A stretch of DNA of 64,000 nucleotides from contig JAIUCV010000003.1 of NCBI GenBank assembly GCA_026724425.1, forward strand, positions 55,755,088-55,819,087, given 5' to 3'. This DNA is from Erythrophleum ivorense. Taxonomy: Eukaryota > Streptophyta > Magnoliopsida > Fabales > Fabaceae. The position numbers and the translations under genes are program-made. The notes below the pieces were generated by a model, which saw only the letters and a list, made by a program, of their open reading frames with translations, was not told the DNA's origin and did not search any database. Positions 34,224-45,885 of this stretch are shown here, one piece after another; within the stretch, counting starts at the first letter, position 1; each line of letters opens with the position of its first letter.

Positions 34224-37200
34224 TGTCACAATATTAAACCATAGGCCTTAACATATCATAATAGAAGACTTTGTACTATTAGCAGAAAACCTTGTACTTA
34301 TTAGTAGAAGACGTTGTCAACAAGGTCTTAGAATTTACACTGCAAAATATAAGATTTTGTCAACAAAATCTTGAGACTTATCGACAAGATGTTATCTCAG
34401 CATTTATATTAACATGGTTTAATGCCAATTCAGTCATAGTATGTTTGTTCAACTAGAAGTGTGACCAAGTAAGGCACAAAACATTTATTATCAAGAACTT
34501 TCATGCCTTTAGTAAGGGAAATAACCTTCATCAAAGGCCAAAATATTGAAATTTTAACCATATAGGCCATATGACCTTACCAATATTATGTTCCCTCCAT
34601 AACATACTTAATAGACCAAAAACATCACAAAAAAGTATGGAAGTTAAGTCTAAGGTCAAGTATCACAAGTTGGCACAAGTACATCTTCCATGCAATTCAC
34701 ATCTTTCTTAGGTTTTCAATACTTAGTTTTGGCCACATAGGGTTCATCTTGAGCTACAGGGGTCCAGACTTCAATCTTTCTTTTCTTTAATTCATTTTCA
34801 TCATAAACGTGTTTGTTCATACTCATTTTAGTATGTTTAGCTCAAGGAATGTACAAAATCTTCATAGGGCCCAAATTGATAGCATGTACATAAACTTTAC
34901 ACTAATTTTAAAAATTCATAATTAATTCTAAAAAAAATCAAAATCATGCATATGATAAATTTCTTGAAAGATATAAATGTTAATGAACAAGTAAAAATAG
35001 TTCTAAACTAAGACAATATTATTTAGTCTATAAAAAATAATAGAATATTATATCATGTTTAGGTGGGGTCCTATAGCTGAACTAGAAGTTAAAAAATTCA
35101 TAATTACACAAGTCCAAATGGGTGCTTTTCAGTGGGTGTGGAAAGCTTATAATGCCAACTACATACCTGTAAAATTTTATAAATATTGGACTTTATTTGA
35201 CCCTCCAAAAACACTAAAAACCAAACTATCTAAAAGCAAAGTGCCATGACAGTTTTTGCATAATTTGGCCAAATTTAAAAAATCATAAAATTTTTCATAG
35301 AGCTCCAAAAATTTTACTCTTTAGCTCTATGAAACACTCTCAGTGAGATCTATATGGCTACCAAATTTTATGCCCAAACTCGTTCATTTGCTTTGGTTTT
35401 GATTCAGGTGCAAAATATAGCTTAGTTTTGTACTATAATGGGGTCAAATTACACAAAATGGCCTTTTAAATATACTATGACCATTTGAGCACCTCCAAAA
35501 GTATAAACACAACATGTAGAAATACCCCAAATGATTTAAATCATCATGAAGCTCAAATTCACCATCCCACATGCATACATATACATAAACTCAAGGATGT
35601 CAAAATTATTCATTCTCATACATTTAGCTCCATATTCATTACATATAACATATTCTTGTACTTTTACACATGCTCAAAGGTTTACAACTCATAATTGACT
35701 TATACATACATACTTTGATATCAAGTTACATAATATCTTATTTTATTGTCAAAGTATCATCATTCATGCTCTATGACTCCCATTCTTTGCTCCTTGGACT
35801 TCACATCGACGAAGTTAGATCGAAAGTAGGGGAGAATGAGATTCAAAGAATCTCAATAGCTCTTTCACCCTTCAAGTAAGTATACATAGCATATTATCAT
35901 GTCAAAGAACACAAGCATACATCAAAAGCTGCCAAGAATCAAACATAAACATGTTTTCAAAATCACATAAATATGTCAATGTTAAAATTAAACTTTAAGG
36001 ACTTTTGGTTTAGTCTCATCCAATTATTTATGACTTTTGGATTAAGTTCGCCTATTTTCTATAGACTTATAACTTCGCATCACTTATTCCAAGAGACTTT
36101 TGGCCTTATCTTGCTCATTTTTATGGACTTTTGGCTTCACCTCACTTATTTCAAGAGACATTTGGCATCACTTCATCCATCAAGAACAAAGTCAAATTCC
36201 AAACACAATTTAAGAAATATAATGGTACCATAATATCAAACCAATAGCTAGAAACATATTTCATGATTTAAACATCCATACAAGCATTCAATGATAATCG
36301 AACAATCAAGAAATGTATACAAGAAATGATGGAGAGCTACCTTTTCAAGAAGTATCACTTTTCTTCCTTGGTTTTTCACTTTCCTTTCTCAGCCTCACAA
36401 GCATACTTGGAAAAGATTTGATTTGCTTGGTCTAGACATATCAAACAACACACAAAGGTATTAATGGAATCATCTCTAACCTTACACAAGCCTTATATAA
36501 GCTACTTCTAACTTTTGGCATCCATATGGCTTCATATAGTAGCATAATGAAGCAACTCACATAATTCATTATTTTGGCTCCAATTTTTCATTCAATCTAA
36601 GTCACATGATTCTATTTAAACTCACTAGAGTCATCACAAACTCAAATCAAGGAGCCTAACACTAAATTACTTAATTACTTATTTATGCATAATGGAACTC
36701 AAACTTTCACTTTTCAAGATATGGTTTCTAAATTCAAACTAATGGTTCCTTTGATATTTATTATTTATTTTTAGGCCATTTGTATCCTTGAAATCAAAGA
36801 AAACTCTCCCTAGGCACCTCATAGACCCTTTGGTTGAGACATGCACACATAAAGGAGCTTATGGAGTTTTCTTAGTTTTCCTAGGGAATTTGATATCCAT
36901 GAAGCTTCTTAGACCTCTTATGAACTCAGATATCCTTTTAGATGGTCTAAAATATCATTTTATAGTTTTATATTTCCTAAGGTGTAAGTAAAACCTTAGG
37001 TATGGAAACTTATAACCTATAGCCTCTTATGGCTTTCTTTTTGCGTAATCTTACTCTTTACACTTTTAAGCACTTGTTTCTATTAAATTTTCATCAAACA
37101 AAAGCTTTTTTCTCACTTTCTCTCTCTCTAGGCTGAATTATGGAAGAAAAAGAAGACTAAGGAAGTGACAATATCATGACTTACATTATATCTCATTTGA

Positions 37201-38124
37201 AAGCTTGTTAAGTGGTGATTCTTATGTCATAGTTGTATACTTCAAACTTTCACTTTTCCTCAAGAGGTCAGCCATCAAATTCTGCCTTTCAAGAATCTAA
37301 AACCATTAAGAGAAAGAGAATGAGGAGAGGAGAAAGTTTCATAACTAGCTTGTTGCAAAATTTCATATATTTTTATACCTTTTTGCCTTAGTTTCCTTTC
37401 TCTCTGCGCCATCTTTCTTGGACACCATGGTTGGCCTGTTTTTAAGCTCAAGTGTCATTTTGGAAAGGTGGAGAAGCTGACTTGATTATATTAAAAGGCA
37501 GAGGAAAGTTTTTATAACAATTCTCATAATACCGATTGCATCCCTCAACTTTCATTTCTTCGTTTGGGCTCGTTTTAGCTCTTTTTTAGAACCGTCTTTT
37601 CCATATAAAGATTTAGGTCTTTCAGTTTAATAAAAACATGCTCTTCTAATTTTATGGAGTTTGGAACCATCTCGAATCATTCGATCAAAGTTTCGGTTAA
37701 CTTTTTTGTTGAAAACACACACTGAGAGGGTTTAAACCATTGTGATGGTTACCATGGTTTTTATAGCTACTGAGAACTTTGAAAAACTTAACTTTTTCAT
37801 TTAAAACTCTTTCCTTTGATTTTTCTAAAAGTTGTTTGAAAATACAAAAGTGCCATTGGTATTGCAACTTTCTGTTTTGGTCGTTTTGGCTCTAATTCTA
37901 AGCTATCCTGAAGCTCTAACCCACATTTTAAAATGTTCTAATTAACATCTATATCTTAAATAGCCTTAGTTCACTTTACTCCATGGTTCTCATTCATTAA
38001 TCAAATAATTCTGATTTCAGTTTTTCATGATTTTTACTAGTTTTTACTAGGCTCATGACCTCTGTAAGTAATTCATTCCACTCTTTAAGAATGATTCTGG
38101 ATTTCTAAATCATAGGATATTACA
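34224..38124. mobile_element. 3.9-kb solo-LTR-like insertion within copia B
   Basis: Interrupts copia B sequence that is continuous in the intron 2 copy (about 14190-14230). Ends TGTCACAATATT and GGATATTACA follow the TG...CA rule; 5-bp flanks AATAA and AATAG match at four of five. No retroviral coding was recognised, so it is best read as a long solo LTR or LARD of gypsy type. Short open readings inside have no recognisable content. It includes a six-unit minisatellite. Confidence 0.7.
36000..36186 (+). repeat. 31-32 bp tandem repeat inside the 3.9-kb LTR
   Basis: Six imperfect units starting at about 36000, 36032, 36064, 36095, 36126 and 36157, each beginning GACTTTTGG or a variant and containing a CTCACTTATTTCAAGA-like second half. 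Confidence 0.85.
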
Positions 38125-40384
38125 AATAGTGATAACATGATAGCTATCTAGGACCCTTGTCAAAGCAAGTGTACTTTTTGCAAGAATGTGGATCATAAGA
38201 TAATAGACAATTGTATCTGCCCATCTAGCTTTAGCTTATTTGAATTCAATGTTATTGAATTTAGGTTTCTCACTTGTTGATTTTCATGATTCTAATGTTG
38301 ATATTATTGTTAGAAACAATTATGATTGGCATGTTGGATAGACTCTTTCAATGTTGTGGCAAAAACTTTTAAGTCACTTTTAGGAGAGATTAGTAAGATT
38401 GGCTGAACTAGCTGTTTTACATAGCATTGATTTTAGATATTGCAAAGGCTATATTAAAGGGAAATTTCTTATTAGAGCTAAGTTAAAAAAGGGCAAGTAG
38501 GAACTTGATCATTTTGAACATGATTTATATAGATGTTTCGTAGACTTCACTTTTGATATAGGAGGATTTGTGCATGAGTCTTGTGGCAAATATTCAAGTA
38601 TTGGTAGAAACCTTTGTACTTTTGTTTGATTTCTACTAGAATGTGGTATCAAGGTTTAGTGTACCATGCCTAACACCCATTAGTGTGATAGGGTTGTAAA
38701 AAGGGGAAATCGTACTTTGATAGGCTTATTAAGATGTATACTATGCCATTCTCTTAGCCAAAGTTTCTATGAGATATTTCCCTAAAAACATTTACATACA
38801 TTTTCTATCAAGCTTTTGGTAAGGCTATTCTCAAAACTCCATTTTTATTAATTTTTGGTAAGAGGCCTAATTTAAGGCAATTTCAATTATGAAGTTTTAA
38901 GATGGAGGAAAGACCTCGTAATTGTTAACTTATGAAATTGGATACTAGATTTAGTAATGGTTTCTTCATTAGCAATTGTACAAGCCCTAAAAGCAGTAGA
39001 TTTTGTTATTTCATTCTTTCTACTAGAGTCATTCAATCTCTTCAAGTCATTTGTTTTGAAGATGACTTGGATAATGGGAGTTTGGTGCTCCACATTTTTT
39101 ATCTTCAAGAAGAGAGTACCTATTATGTTTGTACTTGCATAGGCTTCTTCATTAGAGTTTGTTCCTTTTATGAGAGATGCTGATGTTTAGGATATTGCTA
39201 ATAATTGTGAAGAACCACCTATTATTAATGCCAAGGGGCTTGTTATTATTATTGTTGTTATTCCTTTAAGGCAATGTTGGAGAATTTATAATCTTGCAAT
39301 TACGAGTACATGGTTTATTTGTAGGACATAATTTTGTTATGACTACTATTTCATATATGCTTTCTTATCAAAAAACTATATCAGCATCTAATTTATCCAA
39401 ATGGTTGGAAGTCATAAGGAATGAATTGTATTTCATGATTTATTGTCATGTTTAGGGACTTACTAAATTACCTAAAGGTTGCAAAGTTGTTGGCTATAAA
39501 AGAGTCTTTAAGACTAAGCATGAGGTAACAAGTGAAAATTAAAAGATTTAAGGCCATATTGGTTATAAGTAGCAATAATCAAGGAAAAGGACTTTGTTAT
39601 TTGAATATCTTTGCATTAGTGTCAACTAAAGACATTTTTAAAGTGATTATTGGCATTAGTTATCACTTTTTCTTTGGAACCCCATTAAATGGATGTTAAA
39701 ATTGTCTTTTGCCTTTTTTTTTAATTAAAGCTTGTCTAAGGATATTTGCATGGTTTAACCAAATGTTTTTATGAGATCAAAGAAAGAGCACTTAGTGTGC
39801 AAATTGAAAGGAACAATCAATGGGTTGAAACGAACCTCTAGGTAGCATTATTTGAAGTTTAATGAGGTTGTAATTTTTCTTGGTTTCATTGTGAGTACTT
39901 CAAATTAATGCACATTTTAGAAGATTAGATAAAGCTACTTTTTTATTATTATATTGTATATTAATGACACACTTTTGGCTTGCAGTAGTATTAATTTGTG
40001 TGAGACAAATGCTTTTTTGTTGCTTTTGACATAAAAGATCTTGATAAGACCTCTAATGTTCTTGGGATTTAAATCTATTATGCCAAGTCTTAATTGAGTT
40101 TGTCTCAAGGAACTTTTTCTGAATGAGTGCTAAAGAAATTCAATATACACTCTTGTTTCTTTTATCGTACACCTTAGAAAGGTGAGAGATTATCTATATC
40201 TTAATGTCCTTAATAAAGCATAGAGAGAATTGAAATTCAATATACACTCTTGTTTCTTTTGGATATTTGGATAGCTACTTAGATGTGGTACCAAGAATTG
40301 TATATTGTCTTACAATAGATTTGATCCACTTATAATCATTGGCTATTTGTATTTAAATTATGTGAATTATGTAGATAACTAAAA

Positions 40385-40625
40385 ATCTACTTTAATATAT
40401 ATCTTATGATTTCTTGGAAGAACTATTTTGTTGGAAAGTGTTAAAAAACACTTACTATTACCTCAACTTGTAAATACATCTTATGACATTTGCAAGGGAA
40501 ATTTCATGAGCAAGTATCAAGTAAACATTTACAACCACCTCAGCCTATGAATACATCTTATGATGTCTGGATGAGTTATTTTATTAAAAAGTGTCAAATA
40601 GACACTTAAAACTACCTTATTTTTG
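40385..40625 (+). repeat. Triplicated RNase H segment in copia B
   Basis: Three units of about 77-79 bp, each opening CTTATGA and containing an AAGTRT-AA-ACTT core; they start near 40405, 40482 and 40558. They correspond to the two-unit repeat at 16660-16840 in the sister element. Confidence 0.7.
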
Positions 40626-41260
40626 GATGGTGAATATGCGCTTGTTGTAAGGCCATTTACTAGGCTATATGGTTAAGAAAATTAATTTCTATTATATGCA
40701 TTATTGGATGCATATCTTTGGTTTTGACCATTTATTATGACAATGATTTTGTTGTATGCTTCTTTAAAATTTCAGGAATTTCAATTGTACTCAATTTTTA
40801 TATAAAATTCTTGTTCATTTGAAAGAAAATTCATGAATTTTAAACTTTTAGATTGAACATATTTTTATGGACAATATGTTAGCTAATCTGTTAATCAAAT
40901 GATTACTTGTTGGAGTTTTTATAAATTTGTAACTCTTAGGTATTGTCAAAGTTTGATGTCTTTGTTTTAGGGTGAAAAATCTGAGCTATGTTATTAAGGG
41001 ATGCTTTGATATATTCTAACGTTTGGTTAAGCCAAATATTTTGGATATCTTTTATTCTCTATTTCATTTTAATTTAGACTTGAAACTTTGTCGATAGTTA
41101 TAACATTGATTTCTCTATCATATTCAATGTTCTTGGTTTGTGTTTCACCTTTGATTTTTGTGGTTAAAGTGTTTACTAATTATTTGATATCCTTGATGCA
41201 TGTAATTTAATCTATTGTTGTTATGTTTAACAATTGATTACTATTATCCAAAAGGAAGAT

Positions 41261-41757
41261 TGTTAAAATATTTATTTATGAATTAGCATTGTTCTTTTTT
41301 TTTTTTTGATATACATTGCAGGGACCGAACTCTTGACACTACTTATACTTCACCCCACCCTTGCATTGTTCTACTATTAGACTTACATATTGTGTTTAAT
41401 AATATCAAATAATTAATTTTGTATTTGTCACTAAATGATTTGGTTATAAGTTATAGATAATCCTTTATAAGTTAGGCTATCTATAAACCCATTAAAAAAG
41501 GAGCCCAAATTTACAACCTATATCTTTTAGATAATTATCTTATTTATATAAGATTTTTTTTGTCCGTATATATATATAAATAAACCCTTTAGTGAGTTTT
41601 ATAATGTGGAGTTCAATAAGTAGTAAACCGTCTTCTCTCTTCTCTTTTCTCTTAAAATCCTGAGGATTTTGAATGATTAAATTGATGAATTCAAGTTCAA
41701 TTATTGGCAAAACTTTAAAAACCTATATAATTATCTCCCACATATTAAATTTGACCA
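41261..41757 (+). mobile_element. 3' LTR of copia B, carrying a short insertion
   Basis: Begins TGTTAAAATATTTATTTATG right after a polypurine tract. Without the 77 bp added by the SINE-like insert and its duplication it would be 420 bp, close to the 415-bp 5' LTR. Confidence 0.85.
41296..41362 (-). mobile_element. SINE-like short insertion with 10-bp target duplication
   Basis: 67 bp flanked by the direct repeat GCATTGTTCT (41286-41295, 41363-41372). On the minus strand it contains AAGAGTTCGGTCCCTGCAAT and ends in poly-A, like a 5'-truncated tRNA-derived SINE with a B-box-like GTTCGGTCCC. The other LTR of the same element lacks it. The family is not identified. Confidence 0.75.
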
Positions 41758-42058
41758 TAATTGTATTATTTTATAGTATGTGAGAATCTGTATTATCATA
41801 AAAATTAAATCACTAATAAGAAACTCATATGTGAATAATTAAAAATACATAGAGTTTTAAAATTTCACAACAATCCAAAAAATGAAAAGAAAAAGAAAAA
41901 GGAAAATACAATTATAGCTTCATAAACCCTTTTTGACATTAAAAAAAAACTAAGGCTATATCTATTGCATATGTGTGTCTATTTATATATATGTACATTA
42001 TTATTATATGCTGCCGAGTAAGTAACTAGCAAATGATAAATAATAAGTGATTTTTCTT

Positions 42059-42469
42059 TCAAGCGCTGGGGGATGAAGGTGGTAGGGAGAAGAATGGAAA
42101 AGATGGAATAGTTAGGTAGTAAGGAATATTGGGGATTGAGTTAGTGGATGGCAATGGGGGAAGAGTGACCTGTGGTACTTTTGGAATAGTGGGGATGGTG
42201 GGAAGAGGAGGAAGTGTATTTGGGTTAGGCAAAGAAGGGATATTAGTAGGCAAAGGATGAACATTATTGGGCTGAGGTAGTGTTGGGATTGAAGGTAAAG
42301 GTGGTAATCCTGTTGGTTTAGGCAAAGTACTAGGAATTCCTGGCAAGTTTGGTGCAGAAGGTTGAATTGGTTGGAGAAGATGGCGAGCTGCTTGGCTCAA
42401 ACTTATCATGCTCGACATTGTGAGAGCCATAAGGAAAGCTGTGATGATGAATTTCCTAAAAGAAGCCGT
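42059..42469 (-). pseudogene. Secreted proline-rich protein, copy 3 (start codon ATG changed to ACG)
   Basis: At the place where copies 1, 4 and 5 have GCCATGGCTTCT this copy reads GCCACGGCTTCT (ACG at 42467-42469). The frame from there is open for 136 codons: TASFRKFIITAFLMALTMSS, then ARHLLQPIQPSAPNLPGIP, LPKPTGLPPLPSIPTLP, QPNNVHPLPTNIPSLP, ending PPSSPSA with TGA at 42059-42061. The first in-frame ATG (42430) would remove 13 residues and most of the hydrophobic signal core. So either translation starts at ACG in a favourable context, a non-secreted product is made, or the copy is dead. The body has no frameshift. A TATA box is present at 42583-42590. Its 3' flank is split by copia B. Confidence 0.82.
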
Positions 42470-42582
42470 GGCTGGATTATAAACTACAAAAGTGAAGAAG
42501 AATACAGGACTGATAAAGTTGTAAAATGTGAGAATTTGCTTAATTTGAGTTTTGATGATAAGCCAAGGGAGAGTTCATAGTC

Positions 42583-42590
42583 TTATATAG
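42583..42590 (-). promoter_or_regulatory. TATA box of proline-rich copy 3
   Basis: CTATATAA on the minus strand, about 115 bp upstream of the ACG. Confidence 0.65.
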
Positions 42591-42599
42591 GGAAAGGTA

Positions 42600-44134
42600 G
42601 TGGTTTGGGGAACAATAAAGACCCTTTAAGATCTTTTGTTAGTTCACCAATTCCTATATTTGAAAAACCCATCTTATGTGATTAGACTAGTAAGTTGGTT
42701 GGTTGTTAATAATCCAAACTTTCAAACTTATAGGAATACCTATTCTTATATTTTCATCTAATACAAGGGGGGGATATATTAAAAAAAAAGTAAAGTAAGG
42801 AAATATTGCTTAGTTATTTATTTATTTTCTAAATTTGGCAACCTAGTAAGAAGTTGGTGTCGAAACGGAGGAAAGTATGCAAGTGTTCATTAAACTAATT
42901 GAGTTTATGGCTATAGGGTCACGTGTAGATAAAGATACCTTAAAAAAACAAGTTGCAGGAAGTATGAGAGGAACTTTTCCTAAAGTGAAAAATTTCATAC
43001 TTTGTAATTGGTATTAGTGGTTGAGGTTAACTTTGTAAGTAAATATTAGAGGTGAAACTCAACCATTTAAAATTATCTTATTATTATATGTATTATGCAG
43101 TAATTTTTTTAATAGTATGTTTGGGAATGCAGTAACTTCTCCCAAATCACGTTTGACGCGAAGCAAGATATTGATGTTTCTACATAAACATGATTTTTCA
43201 CCGCGTTTCCAAACAAGTCTTAAGTGGTTATTTAGTCGTGCAGTGAAAATAAAAAGCTTTTTATTAAGAAATGAGAACTTTGTTTAGTTTATGGGTAAAT
43301 TATAATTCCGTTCCTTGTAGGTTAGAGAAAAATCAATTTGACATCTCATAGTTTAAACTTCAAATTGTGATATTCAACTCTCATGTGGTCTTTTCTATTA
43401 TCACTTTACTTTTAGTTTTTTTAATAAAAATAATAATTTTGAATGTTAAAACAAGAAATATTTCATTTATTAAAAGTGTGTTATACTTAACAATTTTTTT
43501 TGTCTCTTGAGATCATTTCTAAAATTAAAAAAATACTTAAAAGTTGTAAATATTAACTTAATTTCAGTAACACCATTAAAATGCTTTAAAATTATTTATA
43601 AGGGAAATAAACTTCTAATAATAATACAATGTAGCCTAAGTCAGCTCAGTTTGGCCCACATTACTATGGTGTCTAGATTGGGCCAGAAGAAATTGGCATT
43701 TTAAAGACTAATTATGCGAAACTAAAAATTTTGGCAAATCATACAAAGTAATTACTAATTATGCGAAATTAATTACTATATTTAAACTGTATTAAAAATT
43801 TAAAACATCCTATTAATCAATGTGATAAACGGATCAACTCAGTTTAAAAAACTAATTTTTTTAAAGTTTTAATTGCTTTTAATAAATAAAAAATTTCGAC
43901 TCACAAGACTGATCAACCCAACCTTAATCGACATGCCACAAGGGCGAGACATATTTATGAGGGGCCTAATTTTGTGAGCCCAATGCATCAATTCTTTTTC
44001 TAATGCCAAGTTGAATTTTCTTTGCCATTCACGCAAGTATTGATTTGCTGTACTCTATACGGTAACATAACTGTGGAATTTGTTTGCAAGTCCCAATATT
44101 TTGGGGGTCATGGCTCCCAGGACGACTGAAATTT
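42600..44134. repeat. Duplicated 5' flank of unit 3
   Basis: Matches the other unit flanks (AATTTGGCAACCTAG near 42831, AAAATCAATTTGACATCTCATAG near 43330, CAGTTTGGCCCACA near 43648). Interrupted by a small MITE at 43113-43219. No gene. Confidence 0.7.
43113..43219. mobile_element. 107-bp MITE with empty paralogous sites
   Basis: Ends TAGTATGTTTGGGAATGC and (reverse complement of the right) GACTTGTTTGGAAACGC form a short inverted repeat. TTAA flanks both sides (43109-43112, 43220-43223). The duplicated flanks near 25080, 49530 and 52400 lack the block. Confidence 0.6.
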
Positions 44135-44243
44135 CCAGAGTGACCTGCGGTATACTGTGGGAATGTTAGGAAGAGAAGGAAGAGTATTAGGCTTAGGCAA
44201 AGCAGGGATACTAGTAGGGAAAGAAGAACATTGTTGGGTTGAA
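44135..44243 (-). pseudogene. Proline-rich gene fragment (sixth copy)
   Basis: On the minus strand a stretch reads QPNNVLLSLPTSIPALPKPN then TLPSLPNIPTV, matching the middle of copies 1-5, but signal peptide, N-terminal half and C-terminus are missing. The sequence jumps directly to unit 5' flank (AACGTAGGATGGC near 44274) on one side and to the previous unit's distal flank on the other, so deletions removed both ends. Confidence 0.8.
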
Positions 44244-44422
44244 GAGTTGGGCGGTTAATACTCCAAATTTTCCAACGTAGGATGGCAAAACTATTATATT
44301 TTAAATGTAATAGAAAGTAAAAAAAATTGCTTTATTATATTATTGAAGTAAACACTTCCTACACTATATTGAGGCAGGAGCCAGAAATATAACGTGAGGG
44401 GGCCAAGATTAAGTAGGATATT

Positions 44423-44456
<34 letters not shown>

Positions 44457-44811
44457 TACTAATAACATATTATATGGAAACGGCAAACTTTGGGGACCAT
44501 AGCATTCCTTAGTTTCCCCCTTCCTTTGCCATATATATAATAATTTAGTATTTTCTTGGTAATTTAGAATTTGTTAAATTAATATTTTAAGTCTTTATTT
44601 AAAGTTTTAAAATTGTCCTAATGCCCTAATTTGTTAATCAAACAAACATAGTTGACTTGAAGAGTTGACATGGCTTCTCTATATCCATTAGTGTGTGACA
44701 TGGCCTTAAATATATCAGAATCATATCCTAGAATCAAATGGTCAAAGTTTGGTTCATTAATTCTTCTCTCATCTAGCCAAAGCAATTCGATTTGTACAAG
44801 TTCTACGGCGA
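44244..44811. repeat. Array flank, paralogous to about 53230-53880
   Basis: Shares ordered blocks with the later segment, for example CACTATATTGAGGCA/CATTATATTGAGGCA, GGATATTTG and the ATTCTTCTCTCATCTAGCCAA block (44759, 53827). (AT)n at about 44430-44452. No gene. Confidence 0.7.
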
Positions 44812-44820
44812 CAACAAGCC

Positions 44821-45885
44821 GCGTGCGGATTCCCTCATGTTAGGAGGGAACATGACGCGGTCATGCTCAACAATTGTAGGGCGTCGATTCATCCAAGAAC
44901 TCTCGGCGTGCCACATCGCTCTATCTCTTAAATAGAGTCTTTTTTTTCCTTCTTTCTTTTTTCTTTTTTCTTTTTTTCCTGGACCAAACCAAAACGGCGC
45001 CATTTTTTAACCCCCAACTGAAGCCTCCATTTTCACGATATCAGGAAGAAGCTTCCCCTTCTTCCGTGTTTTGTCCCCTTCCATTTTGAACCGAAGCTTC
45101 AGCATTTTTTTTTTCTTTTTTTCAAAAAATCAGCTCTCAAAACTACTCATAAGAAATAACAATGTATGTGGATGAAGGAAAAATGGTGGGGGCTTTGAAA
45201 GTGAAGCAAACAAAGGCTAACTTTCAGATGGAAAAAACAGAGTACACCTTAGAAGTCCAAAGCTGAGACACAGAAAATGCAGAAGTTCATTTAAATAACA
45301 GTGTCGACCTTGTTGGATAGCTTTTGGAGCTGATTAAAAAAATGCAGAAGCTTCAGTTCTGAATGGAAGGGGGCAAAACATGACGCTGTCGCATCGAGAT
45401 GGTGGTGTGCAGACGACGGAGTCAGTTCATTGAAGCAAAGGGTATCTACCGTTGTCAATATTAGCCATGATTATGGAGGGAAACTTTGTCCCCCTAATCC
45501 TTCAATGTTAGGTTTAACTTTAAGGGATATTGCAAAAGAATGCGCAGGATGAAAAAGAGAAATGATTCCTTGATCATTTGTGCTCAGTGAGATTATGAGG
45601 GGAATATCTTCGTCCCTGGAAATTGTAGCAATTCGAGTTCATCTGGTAATCGCAGTGCTGCCAACAAAATTAGTGGAAGGGAAGATTCTCTGTCCTTTTC
45701 TGAAGCTAAGAAGCTTGTGACAACGTGTGTTTTTTGGTTTCCTTTCAAAAACAAAAAAACAGGAGGAGCAAAAAGGCACAGAGAGACGGACGTGGCTCAT
45801 AAAGAAAAGCTGGATGAATCGGACGGTTCAGAGTTGCTAAAAATAACCATCCTGTTGGCGCGCTAAATTGAGGGGATCCGTGCAC
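44821..45885. mobile_element. Pack-MULE-like non-autonomous Mutator element
   Basis: 1065 bp with terminal inverted repeats: the left GCGTGCGGATTCCCTCATGT and the reverse complement of the right GTGCACGGATCCCCTCAATT match at 14 of 20, and the following TAG also matches. 9-bp flanks CAACAAGCC (44812-44820) and CGACAAGCC (45886-45894) match at eight of nine; 9 bp is the Mutator hallmark. The paralogous segment near 53878 (GGCGAGGCACTCC) has no insert. The interior is richer in GC than its surroundings and contains coding-like stretches but no transposase. Confidence 0.82.
45400..45725 (+). pseudogene. Coding-like fragment inside the MULE
   Basis: One frame reads DDGVSSLKQRVSTVVNISHD then YGGKLCPPNPSMLGLTLRDI (to a stop near 45550). 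Another frame, from about 45605, reads YEGNIFVPGNCSNSSSSG then NRSAANKISGREDSLSFSEA and KKLV. Low-complexity Ser, no repeats and protein-like composition suggest captured host exons with frame disruptions. The parent gene is not recognised. Confidence 0.45.

Larger units (their letters stand above)
31565..41757 (+). mobile_element. Ty1/copia family B element, full span with both LTRs
   Basis: 10.2 kb including a 3.9-kb nested LTR. The 5' LTR is 31565-31979 and the 3' LTR 41261-41757. TAAT/ATAAT flanks both outer ends (CATAAT before 31565, TAAT from 41758), consistent with a 4-5 bp target duplication inside the 3' flank of proline-rich unit 3. A primer-site-like TTGGTAAGGCTC follows the 5' LTR and the polypurine tract AAAAGGAAGA precedes the 3' LTR. 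Protein relics: gag about 33640-34100, integrase about 38385-38580, reverse transcriptase about 39480-40090, RNase H about 40260-40700. All are riddled with stops. LTR divergence is clearly visible, so the insertion is old. Confidence 0.88.

Noticed and set aside
34800..37000. Several short open frames within the 3.9-kb LTR
   Set aside because: They lie in non-coding LTR-like sequence, one across the minisatellite, with no similarity to retroelement proteins.
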